Shown: in pieces, positions 1 to 7,430 of the stretch
Layout of the letters: each line of letters opens with the position of its first letter
Numbering within the stretch: position 1 is the first letter of the stretch
Origin: Aquabacterium soli
GTDB taxonomy: Bacteria; Pseudomonadota; Gammaproteobacteria; Burkholderiales; Burkholderiaceae_C
Direction: 5' to 3'
Assembly: GCF_003933735.1 (NCBI RefSeq)
Contig: NZ_RSED01000022.1
Span: 37,013 to 74,311, forward strand
DNA: 37,299 bases
Notes under the pieces: generated by a model
What the model was told of the DNA's origin: nothing
Databases searched by the model: none
Seen by the model: only the letters and a program-made list of their open reading frames with translations
Made by a program: the position numbers and the translations under genes

Positions 1-930
1 GCTGTCGTTGATGGGCTTGAAGCCGTCCAGGTCGATGAACAGGATGGCCAGGCGGCGGTTGCCTTCCTGCGCCCGCAGCACCGAACTGTCGAGCTGGTCT
101 TCGAAGACCAGGCGGTTGGCCAGGCCCGTGAGCGGATCCTTGAAGGCAATGTGCTTGAGCTCCTGGTTGGCCACCTGCAGCGAGGCGGCCAGCTTGTTGG
201 TGCGCGACTGTGTGCGTGCGTCCATGATGGAGGTCAGCAGCGTCATCGACAGCAGCAGCATGGAGGCCGCGCCCACCATCACACCCAAGGTGTCGCCACG
301 CAGCTCGCTGGACGAGGTGCAGACCGACCCCAGTGGGAAGGACGCCGCGGCCATGCCCGTGTAATGCATGCCGGCGATGGCCACGCCCATGATGGCCGCC
401 GCCGCCATCTGCCACACCAGGGCCGGCAGGCCCTGCAGCTTGCGCAGCCAGAAGAAGATCAGCAAGGCCACGGCCGAGGCGCCCACGGCAATGCCGGCCG
501 AGGCCGCCACCAGGCGCCAGTCCCAGACCACGTCCGGGCTCATTTCCATGGCGTGCATGCCCAGGTAGTGCATCACGCAGATGCCGGCGCCCATCGCCAC
601 GGCCCCGCCGGTCAGGCGCAGGCAGGTGAGCTTGTGGCGGCTGGCGATCCACAGCGCCATGTACGACACGCCGATGGCAGCCAGGGCCGACACCAGGGTG
701 TAGAGCACGTCGTAGCCTACCGAGATGGGCAGCTTGAAGGCCATCATGCCGACGAAGTGCATGGCCCAGATGCCGATGCCCATCGTCACCGAACCACCGA
801 TCAGCCAGGCGCGGGCGATGGCGCGATCGGCCGTGCGCACACGCTTGGCCAGGTCCAGCGCCACGAAAGACGCGAACATCGCCAGCAGCACCGATGCCAC
901 GACGGTCCATGCTTCGTAGCTCGACGGCAT
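1..930 (-). CDS. MHYT-domain diguanylate cyclase (GGDEF), 3' part cut by the window edge
   Basis: Inner-membrane sensor joined to a c-di-GMP synthase domain. The translated N-terminal 235 or so residues hold about seven membrane segments with three MHYT-type signatures (MHFVGM near residue 57, MHYLGM near 120, MHYTGM near 188), thought in this family to bind a metal and sense O2, CO or NO. A GGDEF domain starts near residue 255 (DPLTGLANRLVFEDQL, then LFIDLDGFKPINDS) and the window ends before the GGDEF motif itself, so catalytic competence cannot be judged. Start chosen at 930 because GGTGA lies about 10 nt upstream; an in-frame ATG at 951 would add seven residues. A sigma-28-like promoter lies at 995-1021. 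The call of an MHYT-GGDEF protein is secure; the signal it senses is not known. Confidence 0.88.
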   Translation of the reverse strand, partial: MPSSYEAWTVVASVLLAMFASFVALDLAKRVRTADRAIARAWLIGGSVTMGIGIWAMHFVGMMAFKLPISVGYDVLYTLVSALAAIGVSYMALWIASRHKLTCLRLTGGAVAMGAGICVMHYLGMHAMEMSPDVVWDWRLVAASAGIAVGASAVALLIFFWLRKLQGLPALVWQMAAAAIMGVAIAGMHYTGMAAASFPLGSVCTSSSELRGDTLGVMVGAASMLLLSMTLLTSIMDARTQSRTNKLAASLQVANQELKHIAFKDPLTGLANRLVFEDQLDSSVLRAQEGNRRLAILFIDLDGFKPINDS

Positions 931-994
931 GAAAATCACTTCACCGACCATATCCAGATTCCAGGAGGCGCGCCGCTGCGCCATCACCGTGTGA

Positions 995-1021
995 GTTTCG
1001 GCTTCTTACAACACTTCTTGA
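995..1021 (-). promoter_or_regulatory. Candidate flagellar sigma-28 (FliA) promoter for the MHYT-GGDEF gene
   Basis: On the minus strand the sequence reads TCAAGAAG, 11 nt, GCCGAAAC. The FliA consensus is TAAAGTTT-N11-GCCGATAA, so spacing is exact and the -10 element matches 6 of 8. The implied transcription start is close to 988, which leaves room for the starts at 951 or 930 but not for the upstream in-frame ATG at 984. This is read by eye only. The rest of the 931-1173 gap shows nothing else I can support. Confidence 0.4.
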
Positions 1022-1173
1022 GCGCGGAAGAACGGGCAAAAACCAGTCACGGAGCGAAAAAGGAGGCAGAAGACGGAAAAACGGCCGAAAGTGCTGCACG
1101 CTCCCGCGTGGACTTCGCCGTGAGGCGGCTCCGCCCGCCGCGCATCAGGCGGCAGGCCGGGCCAGGCCGGATG

Positions 1174-1449
1174 TCAGTGCATCACGACCGGTTGCTGCGC
1201 CATGCCGGCGTAGCGTTCGAGGTAGGCATCGAACTCTTCGATGCTGGGCGAGGATTCGATCAAGGCTTCGACACCTTCCTTGAAGGATTCGGCCAGGGCA
1301 CCTTCGATGAAGATTTCCTTGCGGGCGAATTTGTCGACGATCTCATAACCACCACGCGTGAGCGCCTGGGCGAGGTGGATACCCACCTGTTCGGCAGCCA
1401 TGTCGATCTGAACGACGGCGTAGTTGTCTGAGTTGTAGAGCATGTGCAT
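1174..1449 (-). CDS. DUF3567 family protein
   Basis: Small soluble protein of 91 residues, of unknown function. It belongs to a family (DUF3567) found mainly in Betaproteobacteria; the recognisable blocks are MHMLYNSDNYAVVQID at the N-terminus, GGYEIVDKFARKEIFIEG in the middle and the conserved QPVVMH end. The frame stays open upstream to 1605, but the family start is the ATG at 1449, which is preceded by GGAG about 8 nt away; the upstream extension is proline- and arginine-rich and unlike the family. No transmembrane segment or signal peptide. It lies between the exported glutathione peroxidase and the MHYT-GGDEF gene with gaps of about 195 and 240 nt, so it is probably transcribed alone. 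Confidence 0.85.
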   Translation of the reverse strand: MHMLYNSDNYAVVQIDMAAEQVGIHLAQALTRGGYEIVDKFARKEIFIEGALAESFKEGVEALIESSPSIEEFDAYLERYAGMAQQPVVMH

Positions 1450-1643
1450 GGACGGTACTCCGTATCCTGTCTGGGTCTGACAGGGAGTTGGGGACAAATT
1501 GCCCGTTCTCAAGCCCATCATTGACCTCAGCTTCGGCTGCGTCACTCCCCGACTTGAGGGCTGACCAGTGCAGCGGGTGAAGCGCTGTGGTGTATTGCAC
1601 AACATGCGTCGCCAGCCACGGAGCAGGCCGGCGTTGCACGGGC

Positions 1644-2246
1644 TCAGGGACGTGCCGCGAGGCGTTTCTCGATGTCCTGGACCAGATCGCCGTCATCTGG
1701 TGCGGTCATGCTGCTGTAGGCCGTCACGGTGCGTCCATCTCGAGACACCAGATACTTGTAGAAGTTCCACTTGGGGCTGGTGCCGCTGAGGCGGATCAGC
1801 TCGGCATAGAGCGGGTTGGCGCCCTCGCCCCTGACCGTGCTCTTGGTGAACATCGGGAACTTGACGCCGAAGGTGTTCTGGCAGAACTCGGCGATCTGCT
1901 TGGCGTTGCCCGGCTCCTGGTTGCCGAAATCGTTGGACGGGAAGCCCAGCACCACCAGGCCCCGGTCTTTGTACTTGGCGTGCAAGGCTTCCAGTCCCTG
2001 GTACTGCGATGTGAAGCCACAGTAGCTGGCCGTGTTGACCACGAGCAACACCTTGCCCGCGTACTGGCACAGGGGCTGCGGTTTTTCATCCTGCAGGCGC
2101 GGGAAGGTCTTGTTGAGCAAGGGCGGGCAGGCGGGCTGGGCCGTGACGCCCAGGTCTGCAGCCGAGGCCTGTGACGACATCCCCGCCAACCCGAGCGTCA
2201 AGGCCAGGGCCGGTGTCAGGCGCAGGTGAGCAATGGACGTGTGCAT
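1644..2246 (-). CDS. Glutathione peroxidase family protein, exported
   Basis: Thiol peroxidase reducing H2O2 or lipid hydroperoxides with glutathione or thioredoxin. Family signatures are all present: the peroxidatic cysteine in NTASYCGFTSQYQGLEAL, the glutamine in FPSNDFGNQEPG, and the tryptophan and asparagine in WNFYKYLV. The cysteine form, not selenocysteine, is encoded. The N-terminus MHTSIAHLRLTPALALTLG with ASA just before the mature part looks like a Sec signal peptide, so it likely acts in the periplasm, unlike cytosolic BtuE. Start chosen at 2246 for a normal signal length. An ATG at 2309 has a better ribosome site (AGGGGAA about 6 nt upstream) but would add 21 residues with three cysteines. 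Transcribed divergently from the Slam-like gene. Confidence 0.9.
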   Translation of the reverse strand: MHTSIAHLRLTPALALTLGLAGMSSQASAADLGVTAQPACPPLLNKTFPRLQDEKPQPLCQYAGKVLLVVNTASYCGFTSQYQGLEALHAKYKDRGLVVLGFPSNDFGNQEPGNAKQIAEFCQNTFGVKFPMFTKSTVRGEGANPLYAELIRLSGTSPKWNFYKYLVSRDGRTVTAYSSMTAPDDGDLVQDIEKRLAARP

Positions 2247-2392
2247 GCACGAATGATGGCACATCGCGCAAATTGCAGCCCTCCATGCATCAGCGTGTCC
2301 CATTTTCATAGCCGCTTCCCCTATTTCTAGGGGTCAGGCCCCCGATATCGGCGTTGGCCAGCGCTCGACGGCGAGGCGGTGATATTTCACAA

Positions 2393-2407
2393 TGATTCGA
2401 ATAATCA
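2393..2407 (+). promoter_or_regulatory. Candidate Fur-box-like operator upstream of the Slam-type gene
   Basis: The sequence TGATTCGAATAATCA has outer arms TGATT and AATCA in perfect inverted repeat and fits the 7-1-7 geometry of the Fur consensus TGATAATnATTATCA (10 of 14 arm positions). It sits in an unusually AT-rich patch (about 2380-2415) in GC-rich DNA, 23-37 nt before the ATG of the Slam-like gene. It would fit iron control of a haem-uptake-type exported protein. No clear -35/-10 pair was found, and the divergent peroxidase gene shares the region. Confidence 0.4.
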
Positions 2408-2429
2408 TGATCCGAATGGACTTTCGCCA

Positions 2430-3743
2430 ATGCCTCAAACAACATCCCCGCTGACGCAGCGCCGCCTGTCCGCACGACTGAGTTCCACCGCCCTCGCCGT
2501 CGCTGGCCTGGCTGCCTTGCTGGCCCCCTGTGCGGCCAATGCCCAAGCCGACGCCTCCGTCGACGACCAGTACCGCCAGGCGCTGTACCAGCGCGAAACC
2601 GGCGCGCCCTACTCCGCCATCGAATCGCTCGAAACCCTGCTGTCGGCCAACCCCACGCTCAACCGTGCCCGGCTGGAACTGGCCGTGAGCTACTACCGCA
2701 CGCTGAACTTCGCCAAGGCCCGAGCCGAATCACAGCGCGTGCTGGACGATCCACAGACGCCCGAGAACGTCAAGCTGTCGGTGTTGTCCTTCCTGAAGCA
2801 GCTCGAGCTTGAAGAGAAGGCCGCGTTCGAGAAGCCCCATAAGTTCGAGCCCAGTGTGTCTCTGGGATTGCTGTACGACAGCAACGTGAACGCCGGGCCC
2901 GACAACGCCGTGCTGCCCGGCGGCTTCCAGCTCACGCCCGGCAGCCTGGAAACTTCCGACTGGGCCGTGGTGGCCCAGGCCGGCCTGATCCACACCTGGA
3001 TGAGCCCTTCGCCGGTGCGCCTGGGCCAGTCCACCGCCCGCTTCGGCTGGGTCAGCCAGGGCAGCCTGTACTACAAGAGCTACCACAACGAGCACGACTA
3101 CAACCTGGGCGTCGCGACCTTGGCCACCGGCCCCACGCTGATCGTGGGCAACCAGTGGCGCGGCAACCTGAACCTGCAGGTCGACCACCTGACCTTCGGT
3201 GGCGACACGCTGGGCGTGTACACCTCGCTGAGCCCGTCGGCCGCGGTGCGCATCGGGGCCGATGGCGAACTCACGGCCGACGTGCAGTGGGTCAAGCGCG
3301 ATTTCAAACGCAGCGTCGATGAAGGCCGCGACAGCACCTACCGCTCGGCAGGCCTGGCCTATGGCCACCTGTTCAACCGCGGTCAGCTGGCCGTGCAGGG
3401 CGGCGCCCGCTGGTTCGATGAATCGGCCGATCAGGACCGCTTCAGCAACGACGGCTACGAGTACTTCCTGGGCGCCCGCCTGCGGGCCTGGGAGGGCGGC
3501 GACCTGTTTGCCCGCGCCGCCTGGCGCCGCAGCCGCTTTGACGGCGTCGAGCCGCTCTACGGCGAGGCCCGCCGCGAGACCGAGCGCCGCGTCGAGCTGG
3601 GCGCCAGCCACGAGTTCCAGACCGGCTGGTTGCAGAAATGGCAGCTGTCGGCCACCGTCACCAATGTCCACAACGAGGCCAATCTGAGCCTCTATGGCTA
3701 CGACCGCGACACCGTGCAGTTCACGCTGGGCCGCGGGTTCTGA
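2430..3743 (+). CDS. Slam-type outer-membrane translocon (TPR plus DUF560 beta-barrel; type XI secretion-like)
   Basis: Predicted outer-membrane protein of 437 residues that moves a partner protein to the surface or outside. Order: Sec signal peptide (1-38, ending ANA|QA), a periplasmic TPR-like helical part (about 47-130, YRQALYQRETGAPYSAIESL and following), then an alternating beta-strand barrel from about 140 to the end, opening with the family-typical SLGLLYDSNVNAGP and closing with a C-terminal Phe (GRGF). This architecture is that of surface lipoprotein assembly modulators. Start at 2430 gives a normal signal peptide; a GTG at 2379 is in frame but would lengthen it. The partner starts 22 nt after the stop codon. 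Assignment rests on architecture and the DSNVN motif; an unrelated TPR-barrel protein cannot be fully excluded. Confidence 0.75.
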   Translation: MPQTTSPLTQRRLSARLSSTALAVAGLAALLAPCAANAQADASVDDQYRQALYQRETGAPYSAIESLETLLSANPTLNRARLELAVSYYRTLNFAKARAESQRVLDDPQTPENVKLSVLSFLKQLELEEKAAFEKPHKFEPSVSLGLLYDSNVNAGPDNAVLPGGFQLTPGSLETSDWAVVAQAGLIHTWMSPSPVRLGQSTARFGWVSQGSLYYKSYHNEHDYNLGVATLATGPTLIVGNQWRGNLNLQVDHLTFGGDTLGVYTSLSPSAAVRIGADGELTADVQWVKRDFKRSVDEGRDSTYRSAGLAYGHLFNRGQLAVQGGARWFDESADQDRFSNDGYEYFLGARLRAWEGGDLFARAAWRRSRFDGVEPLYGEARRETERRVELGASHEFQTGWLQKWQLSATVTNVHNEANLSLYGYDRDTVQFTLGRGF

Positions 3744-3765
3744 CCATACCCATCAGGAGCAGTTC

Positions 3766-5007
3766 ATGAAGACCACCACCACCCGCATCACCGCCGTCGC
3801 CCTGGCCACGGCCGCCCTGTGCTGGCACCAGGCCAGCCATGCTGCCGCCACACCGGAGCAGTTGCGCAGCGTGACGCTGTATGCCAACGTGAGCATCCAG
3901 GAAGACTCGACCAGCAGCTGGGGCCCCTGGGCTGAATTCGAACCCACGGCCGCGGGCAACAACCCGCCCGTGGCGGCGCCGCGTGTCAGCACCGATCCGT
4001 ACCGTCCGCTGGCGCAGATCACGCAACCCGGCACCACGCCACCTATCGATCCTGTCGCGGCATGCGCCGGCGGCAGCATCTGCGGATTTGGCATTTTCAG
4101 GGGTGGTGATCTGAACGACCCAGACCAATCCAAGCCTCTATCCGACTTCAACGCATTCCGGCTCAATGGCACCGTTGGCTCGCAAGGCGAAACCGGCTCC
4201 GCATTGCTGCCTCAAACAATTCAGCTAGAAGTCACGGTGCTGTCCTCCACCGATGCGAGTTTCCGCTTACCGGCGTCAGGCGACTTGAACTTGACCGCTG
4301 GATATGGACGGTTTCTGGGGGAGACACCAGGCGGCTTCCATTACGCCAATAACAACCTACCCACCAACGCATACCAAATCGGAGCAGACCCCCAGCGAGC
4401 TGGCAGCTTCTACTCGCCCGAGCAGATAGAAGCCATCAATTTCAAGCTGGTGACGTACGTGCAAGGCTCATCCAGCATGCAAGGCAGTTGGGGTGTGATC
4501 GGCTATACCACCACCGATGCCAGCATGGCGACTATCAGAGGCGTCACCAATGCCGAGTACAACGGCACGGATCACTACGGCACGAATGTCAACGTGAAAG
4601 TGAACTTCAATGCGGGCTCGTGGACAGGAAGTTGGAATGGCGGCGGCGACAGCAACGTCGTCAGCACCAGGGCTACAACCAGCGGCGGAACCATGCTGAC
4701 AGGGGGCGTGGGCTTCACAGCCGGGGGCACCGTCGTCGGCTCGACCTTCACATCGAACACGGTAGGGACCACCGATCCGCGGGCCACCGTCACAGGGACG
4801 GTGCAAGGCGCGTTCTTCGGACCAGCCGCCGCTGCTGCCGGCGGCGTGGTCGACATCACCAAGACCGTGCTGCCATCATTGCAACAGCCCGCCGGTGTCG
4901 GCAACGCCACGCCGCAGACTGTTTCGGTGAACCCCAGCCAGGGCTACACCGGTCGTTATGTGGCCCCATTCATCGTCACCAGAGGCGGCAACGACCGCCG
5001 ACAATGA
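3766..5007 (+). CDS. Exported Slam-substrate-like protein (hemophilin/TbpB-type C-terminal barrel)
   Basis: Predicted cargo of the Slam-like protein just upstream; 413 residues, with AGGAG 7 nt before the ATG. A Sec signal peptide (1-26, ending SHA|AA) has no lipobox cysteine, so the product should be soluble once exported, as with hemophilins rather than the lipoproteins TbpB or fHbp. The first 230 or so mature residues are not recognised; they hold a cysteine pair in ACAGGSICGFG that could form a disulfide. From about residue 265 the chain turns into Gly/Thr/Val-rich beta strands with the block GTVQGAFFGPAAAAAGGVVD, the form of the eight-stranded Slam-recognised barrel. About 45 residues follow this block, longer than usual. 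Codons between about 4090 and 4560 are richer in A and T than those of neighbouring genes. The ligand is unknown; haem or iron is an inference. Confidence 0.65.
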   Translation: MKTTTTRITAVALATAALCWHQASHAAATPEQLRSVTLYANVSIQEDSTSSWGPWAEFEPTAAGNNPPVAAPRVSTDPYRPLAQITQPGTTPPIDPVAACAGGSICGFGIFRGGDLNDPDQSKPLSDFNAFRLNGTVGSQGETGSALLPQTIQLEVTVLSSTDASFRLPASGDLNLTAGYGRFLGETPGGFHYANNNLPTNAYQIGADPQRAGSFYSPEQIEAINFKLVTYVQGSSSMQGSWGVIGYTTTDASMATIRGVTNAEYNGTDHYGTNVNVKVNFNAGSWTGSWNGGGDSNVVSTRATTSGGTMLTGGVGFTAGGTVVGSTFTSNTVGTTDPRATVTGTVQGAFFGPAAAAAGGVVDITKTVLPSLQQPAGVGNATPQTVSVNPSQGYTGRYVAPFIVTRGGNDRRQ

Positions 5008-5067
5008 CACAGGTGCCGCGCCGCGGCGCCCGGACAACCCGGCCCGTGACCTGCGGCGCGAAATGAC

Positions 5068-5098
5068 AGAAGGGAGCCCTCGGGCTCCCTTCTTTGTT
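5068..5098 (+). terminator. Rho-independent terminator after the Slam pair
   Basis: Perfect inverted repeat AGAAGGGAGCCC / GGGCTCCCTTCT (5068-5079 and 5082-5093) followed by the T-rich TTTGTTTG. It lies between the convergent secretion pair and pntB and could also slow transcription arriving from the pnt operon. Confidence 0.85.
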
Positions 5099-5155
5099 TG
5101 ACGCCTCATCCCCTTGGTGAGGCCGCTCACCGCGCCAGCGGCGCGGCCGGTGCGG

Positions 5156-6718
5156 TCACTCCACCGCCTTGACCATTTCTTCGACCACCTTCTTGGCGTC
5201 GCCGAAGACCATCATGGTCTTGTCCATGTAGAACAGCTCGTTGTCCAGGCCGGCATAGCCCGAGGCCATGGAGCGCTTGTTCACGATCACCGTCTTGGCC
5301 TTGTAGGCCTCCAGGATGGGCATGCCGTAGATCGGGCTGCCCTTGACGTGCGCCGCCGGGTTCACCACGTCGTTGGCGCCCAGGATGATGGCCACGTCGG
5401 CCTGGCCGAACTCGCCGTTGATGTCTTCCATTTCGAAGACCTGGTCGTAGGGCACCTCGGCCTCGGCCAGCAGCACGTTCATGTGGCCGGGCATGCGGCC
5501 GGCCACCGGGTGGATGGCGTACTTGACGGTCACGCCCTTCTCGGTGAGCTTGGCGGCCAGCTCCTTCACGGCGTGCTGCGCGCGGGCCACGGCCAGGCCG
5601 TAGCCGGGCACGATGATCACGGTTTCGGCATTGCCCAGCACGAAGGCGGCGTCGTCGGCCGAACCGCTCTTGACGGGGCGCTGCTGCTGCGCGCCACCGG
5701 CGGCGGCGCTGCTGGCCTCACCACCGAAGCCGCCCAGGATCACGTTGAAGAACGAGCGGTTCATGGCCTTGCACATGATGTAGCTCAGGATCGCGCCCGA
5801 GCTGCCCACCAGTGAACCGGCGATGATCAGCATGCTGTTGTTCAGCGAGAAGCCGATGCCCGCCGCCGCCCAGCCCGAGTAGCTGTTGAGCATGGACACC
5901 ACCACCGGCATGTCGGCGCCGCCGATCGGGATGATGATCAGCACGCCCAGCACGAAGCTCAGCGCCAGCATGGCGAAGAAGGCATCCCAGCGCTCGGTGG
6001 CCATGAAGACCAGGCCCAGGCCGATGGTGGCCAGCGCCAGCACCAGGTTCAGCATGTGCTGGCCCTTGAACTGCACGGGCGCGCCCTGGAACAGGCGGAA
6101 CTTGTACTTGCCGCTGAGCTTGCCGAAGGCAATCACCGAGCCACTGAAGGTGATGGCACCGATGGCCGCGCCCAGGAACAGCTCGAGTCGGTTGCCGGCC
6201 GGGATCTGGCCCACGCCAGTGCTCACGGCAGCAGCCTCGACCGCCACGGGCGAGGGCACGATGGCGTCGAGCTGCAGGCTGCCGATCTGGGCCGACACGG
6301 CCACCGGGTCACCCACGGCGATCACGTCCTTGACGATGGCTGGCACCAGGCCGAAGGCGGCCGGCTCTGCCACCACGGCCACGGCGATGAACACCGCGGC
6401 CAGCCCGATCATGCTGTGCATGAAGGCCACCAGCTCGGGCATCTTGGTCATCTCGACGCGGTTGGCCATCACGGCGCCCGCGCCGCCACCGACGACCACC
6501 GCCGCCAGCACATAGGCGATGCCCTGGCCGAAATCGACGCCCAGCGCCTGGGCCTGTCCGTGGATCAGGCCGATGGTGGTGAGCACGGCAATCGCCATGC
6601 CGGTCATGCCGAAAACGTTGCCGCGGATGGACGTGGTCGGGTGGCTCAGGCCCTTGAGCGCCTGGATGAAGAACACCGAGGCGACCAGGTACAGCAGGGT
6701 GATGAGGTTCATGCTCAT
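5156..6718 (-). CDS. pntB: NAD(P) transhydrogenase subunit beta
   Basis: Membrane and NADP(H)-binding subunit of the proton-translocating transhydrogenase, which uses the proton gradient to make NADPH from NADH. 520 residues. The N-terminal part holds the membrane helices (domain II); the NADP(H)-binding domain III lies in the last 160 or so residues, with VPGYGLAVARAQHAVKEL, HPVAGRMPGHMNVLLAEA, GANDVVNPAAH and VNKRSMASGYAGLDNELFY. It is about 58 residues longer than the E. coli subunit; the extra stretch lies near residues 118-178, between membrane helices, and is Val/Ala-rich. Its ATG directly follows the TAA of the preceding pntA2, so the two are probably translationally coupled. Confidence 0.97.
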   Translation of the reverse strand: MSMNLITLLYLVASVFFIQALKGLSHPTTSIRGNVFGMTGMAIAVLTTIGLIHGQAQALGVDFGQGIAYVLAAVVVGGGAGAVMANRVEMTKMPELVAFMHSMIGLAAVFIAVAVVAEPAAFGLVPAIVKDVIAVGDPVAVSAQIGSLQLDAIVPSPVAVEAAAVSTGVGQIPAGNRLELFLGAAIGAITFSGSVIAFGKLSGKYKFRLFQGAPVQFKGQHMLNLVLALATIGLGLVFMATERWDAFFAMLALSFVLGVLIIIPIGGADMPVVVSMLNSYSGWAAAGIGFSLNNSMLIIAGSLVGSSGAILSYIMCKAMNRSFFNVILGGFGGEASSAAAGGAQQQRPVKSGSADDAAFVLGNAETVIIVPGYGLAVARAQHAVKELAAKLTEKGVTVKYAIHPVAGRMPGHMNVLLAEAEVPYDQVFEMEDINGEFGQADVAIILGANDVVNPAAHVKGSPIYGMPILEAYKAKTVIVNKRSMASGYAGLDNELFYMDKTMMVFGDAKKVVEEMVKAVE

Positions 6719-7027
6719 TTATTTGGCCTCTGCCTTCTTTTCTTTCTTCTTGAACATCTCCAGCATGCGCCGGGTGACCAGGAAGCCGCCGAAGACGTTC
6801 ACGGCTGCCAGCGCCACGGCCAGCACGCCCATGGTCTTGCCCAGGGTCGTGACGGTGAGTGCGGCCGCCAGCATGGCGCCCACGATGACGATGGCCGAGA
6901 CCGCATTGGTCACGGCCATGAGCGGGGTGTGCAGGGCGGGGGTCACCGTCCAGACCACGTGATAGCCCACATAGATGGCCAGCACGAAGATGGTCAGGTT
7001 GGTGACGACGTGGGAGATGGCTTCCAT
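6719..7027 (-). CDS. pntAB: NAD(P) transhydrogenase subunit alpha, part 2 (membrane domain)
   Basis: Small membrane piece of the transhydrogenase alpha chain, 102 residues, with three hydrophobic helices (about 9-28, 35-60, 66-86) and a lysine-rich cytosolic end FKKKEKKAEAK. In E. coli this part is fused to the NAD(H)-binding domain; here it is a separate gene, the split form common in many Proteobacteria. GGAG stands about 9 nt before the ATG. It follows panD by 20 nt and abuts pntB. Confidence 0.95.
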   Translation of the reverse strand: MEAISHVVTNLTIFVLAIYVGYHVVWTVTPALHTPLMAVTNAVSAIVIVGAMLAAALTVTTLGKTMGVLAVALAAVNVFGGFLVTRRMLEMFKKKEKKAEAK

Positions 7028-7047
7028 CGTGTCTTCTCCAGATGTTG

Positions 7048-7410
7048 TCAGAACTTGCGGATCTCTTTGATGCGGTTCTCGGCGTCGAGCAGCACCACCT
7101 TGGGCTTGTGGCTGACCGCCTCGGCCTCATCGAAGGGGCCGTAGGTGCAGATGATCATCAGATCACCCACGTGGGCCTTGCGGGCCGCCGCGCCATTGAG
7201 CGAGATCACCCCGGAGCCGCGCGGCGCCTTGATGATGTAGGTGGCAAAGCGCTCGCCGTTGTTGATGTTGTAGAGCTCGATCTGCTCGAACTCCTTCATG
7301 TCGGCCGCTTCCAGCAGGTCTTCATCGATGCCGCACGAACCTTCGTAGTGAAGGTCCGCCTCGGTCACGGTGGCGCGGTGCAGCTTGGCCCGCAGCATCA
7401 TGCGTTGCAT
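7048..7410 (-). CDS. panD: Aspartate 1-decarboxylase (pyruvoyl enzyme precursor)
   Basis: Makes beta-alanine from L-aspartate for pantothenate and CoA synthesis. 120 residues, the usual family length. The self-cleavage site YEGSCGID is present, with Gly24-Ser25; Ser25 becomes the pyruvoyl cofactor. The strictly placed Lys9 (MLRAKLHRA) and the block [17 protein letters not shown] are also intact. A GAGAG sequence precedes the ATG. It lies in the middle of the transhydrogenase operon, 20 nt from both neighbours, so it is almost certainly co-transcribed with pnt; this is not its usual place next to panBC. Confidence 0.97.
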   Translation of the reverse strand: MQRMMLRAKLHRATVTEADLHYEGSCGIDEDLLEAADMKEFEQIELYNINNGERFATYIIKAPRGSGVISLNGAAARKAHVGDLMIICTYGPFDEAEAVSHKPKVVLLDAENRIKEIRKF

Positions 7411-7430
7411 ATCAAACTCTCAAATCAGGA

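Noticed and set aside
1525..1560. TCAAGTCG and GCCGAAGC on the minus strand upstream of the DUF3567 gene, resembling a FliA promoter
   Set aside because: Spacing is 12 instead of 11, the -10 match is weak and there is no functional reason to link DUF3567 to flagella.
3766..5007. Cargo protein as an S-layer or adhesin passenger
   Set aside because: It lacks repeats or an autotransporter barrel; the Slam-type partner and the GAFFGP block fit a Slam substrate better.
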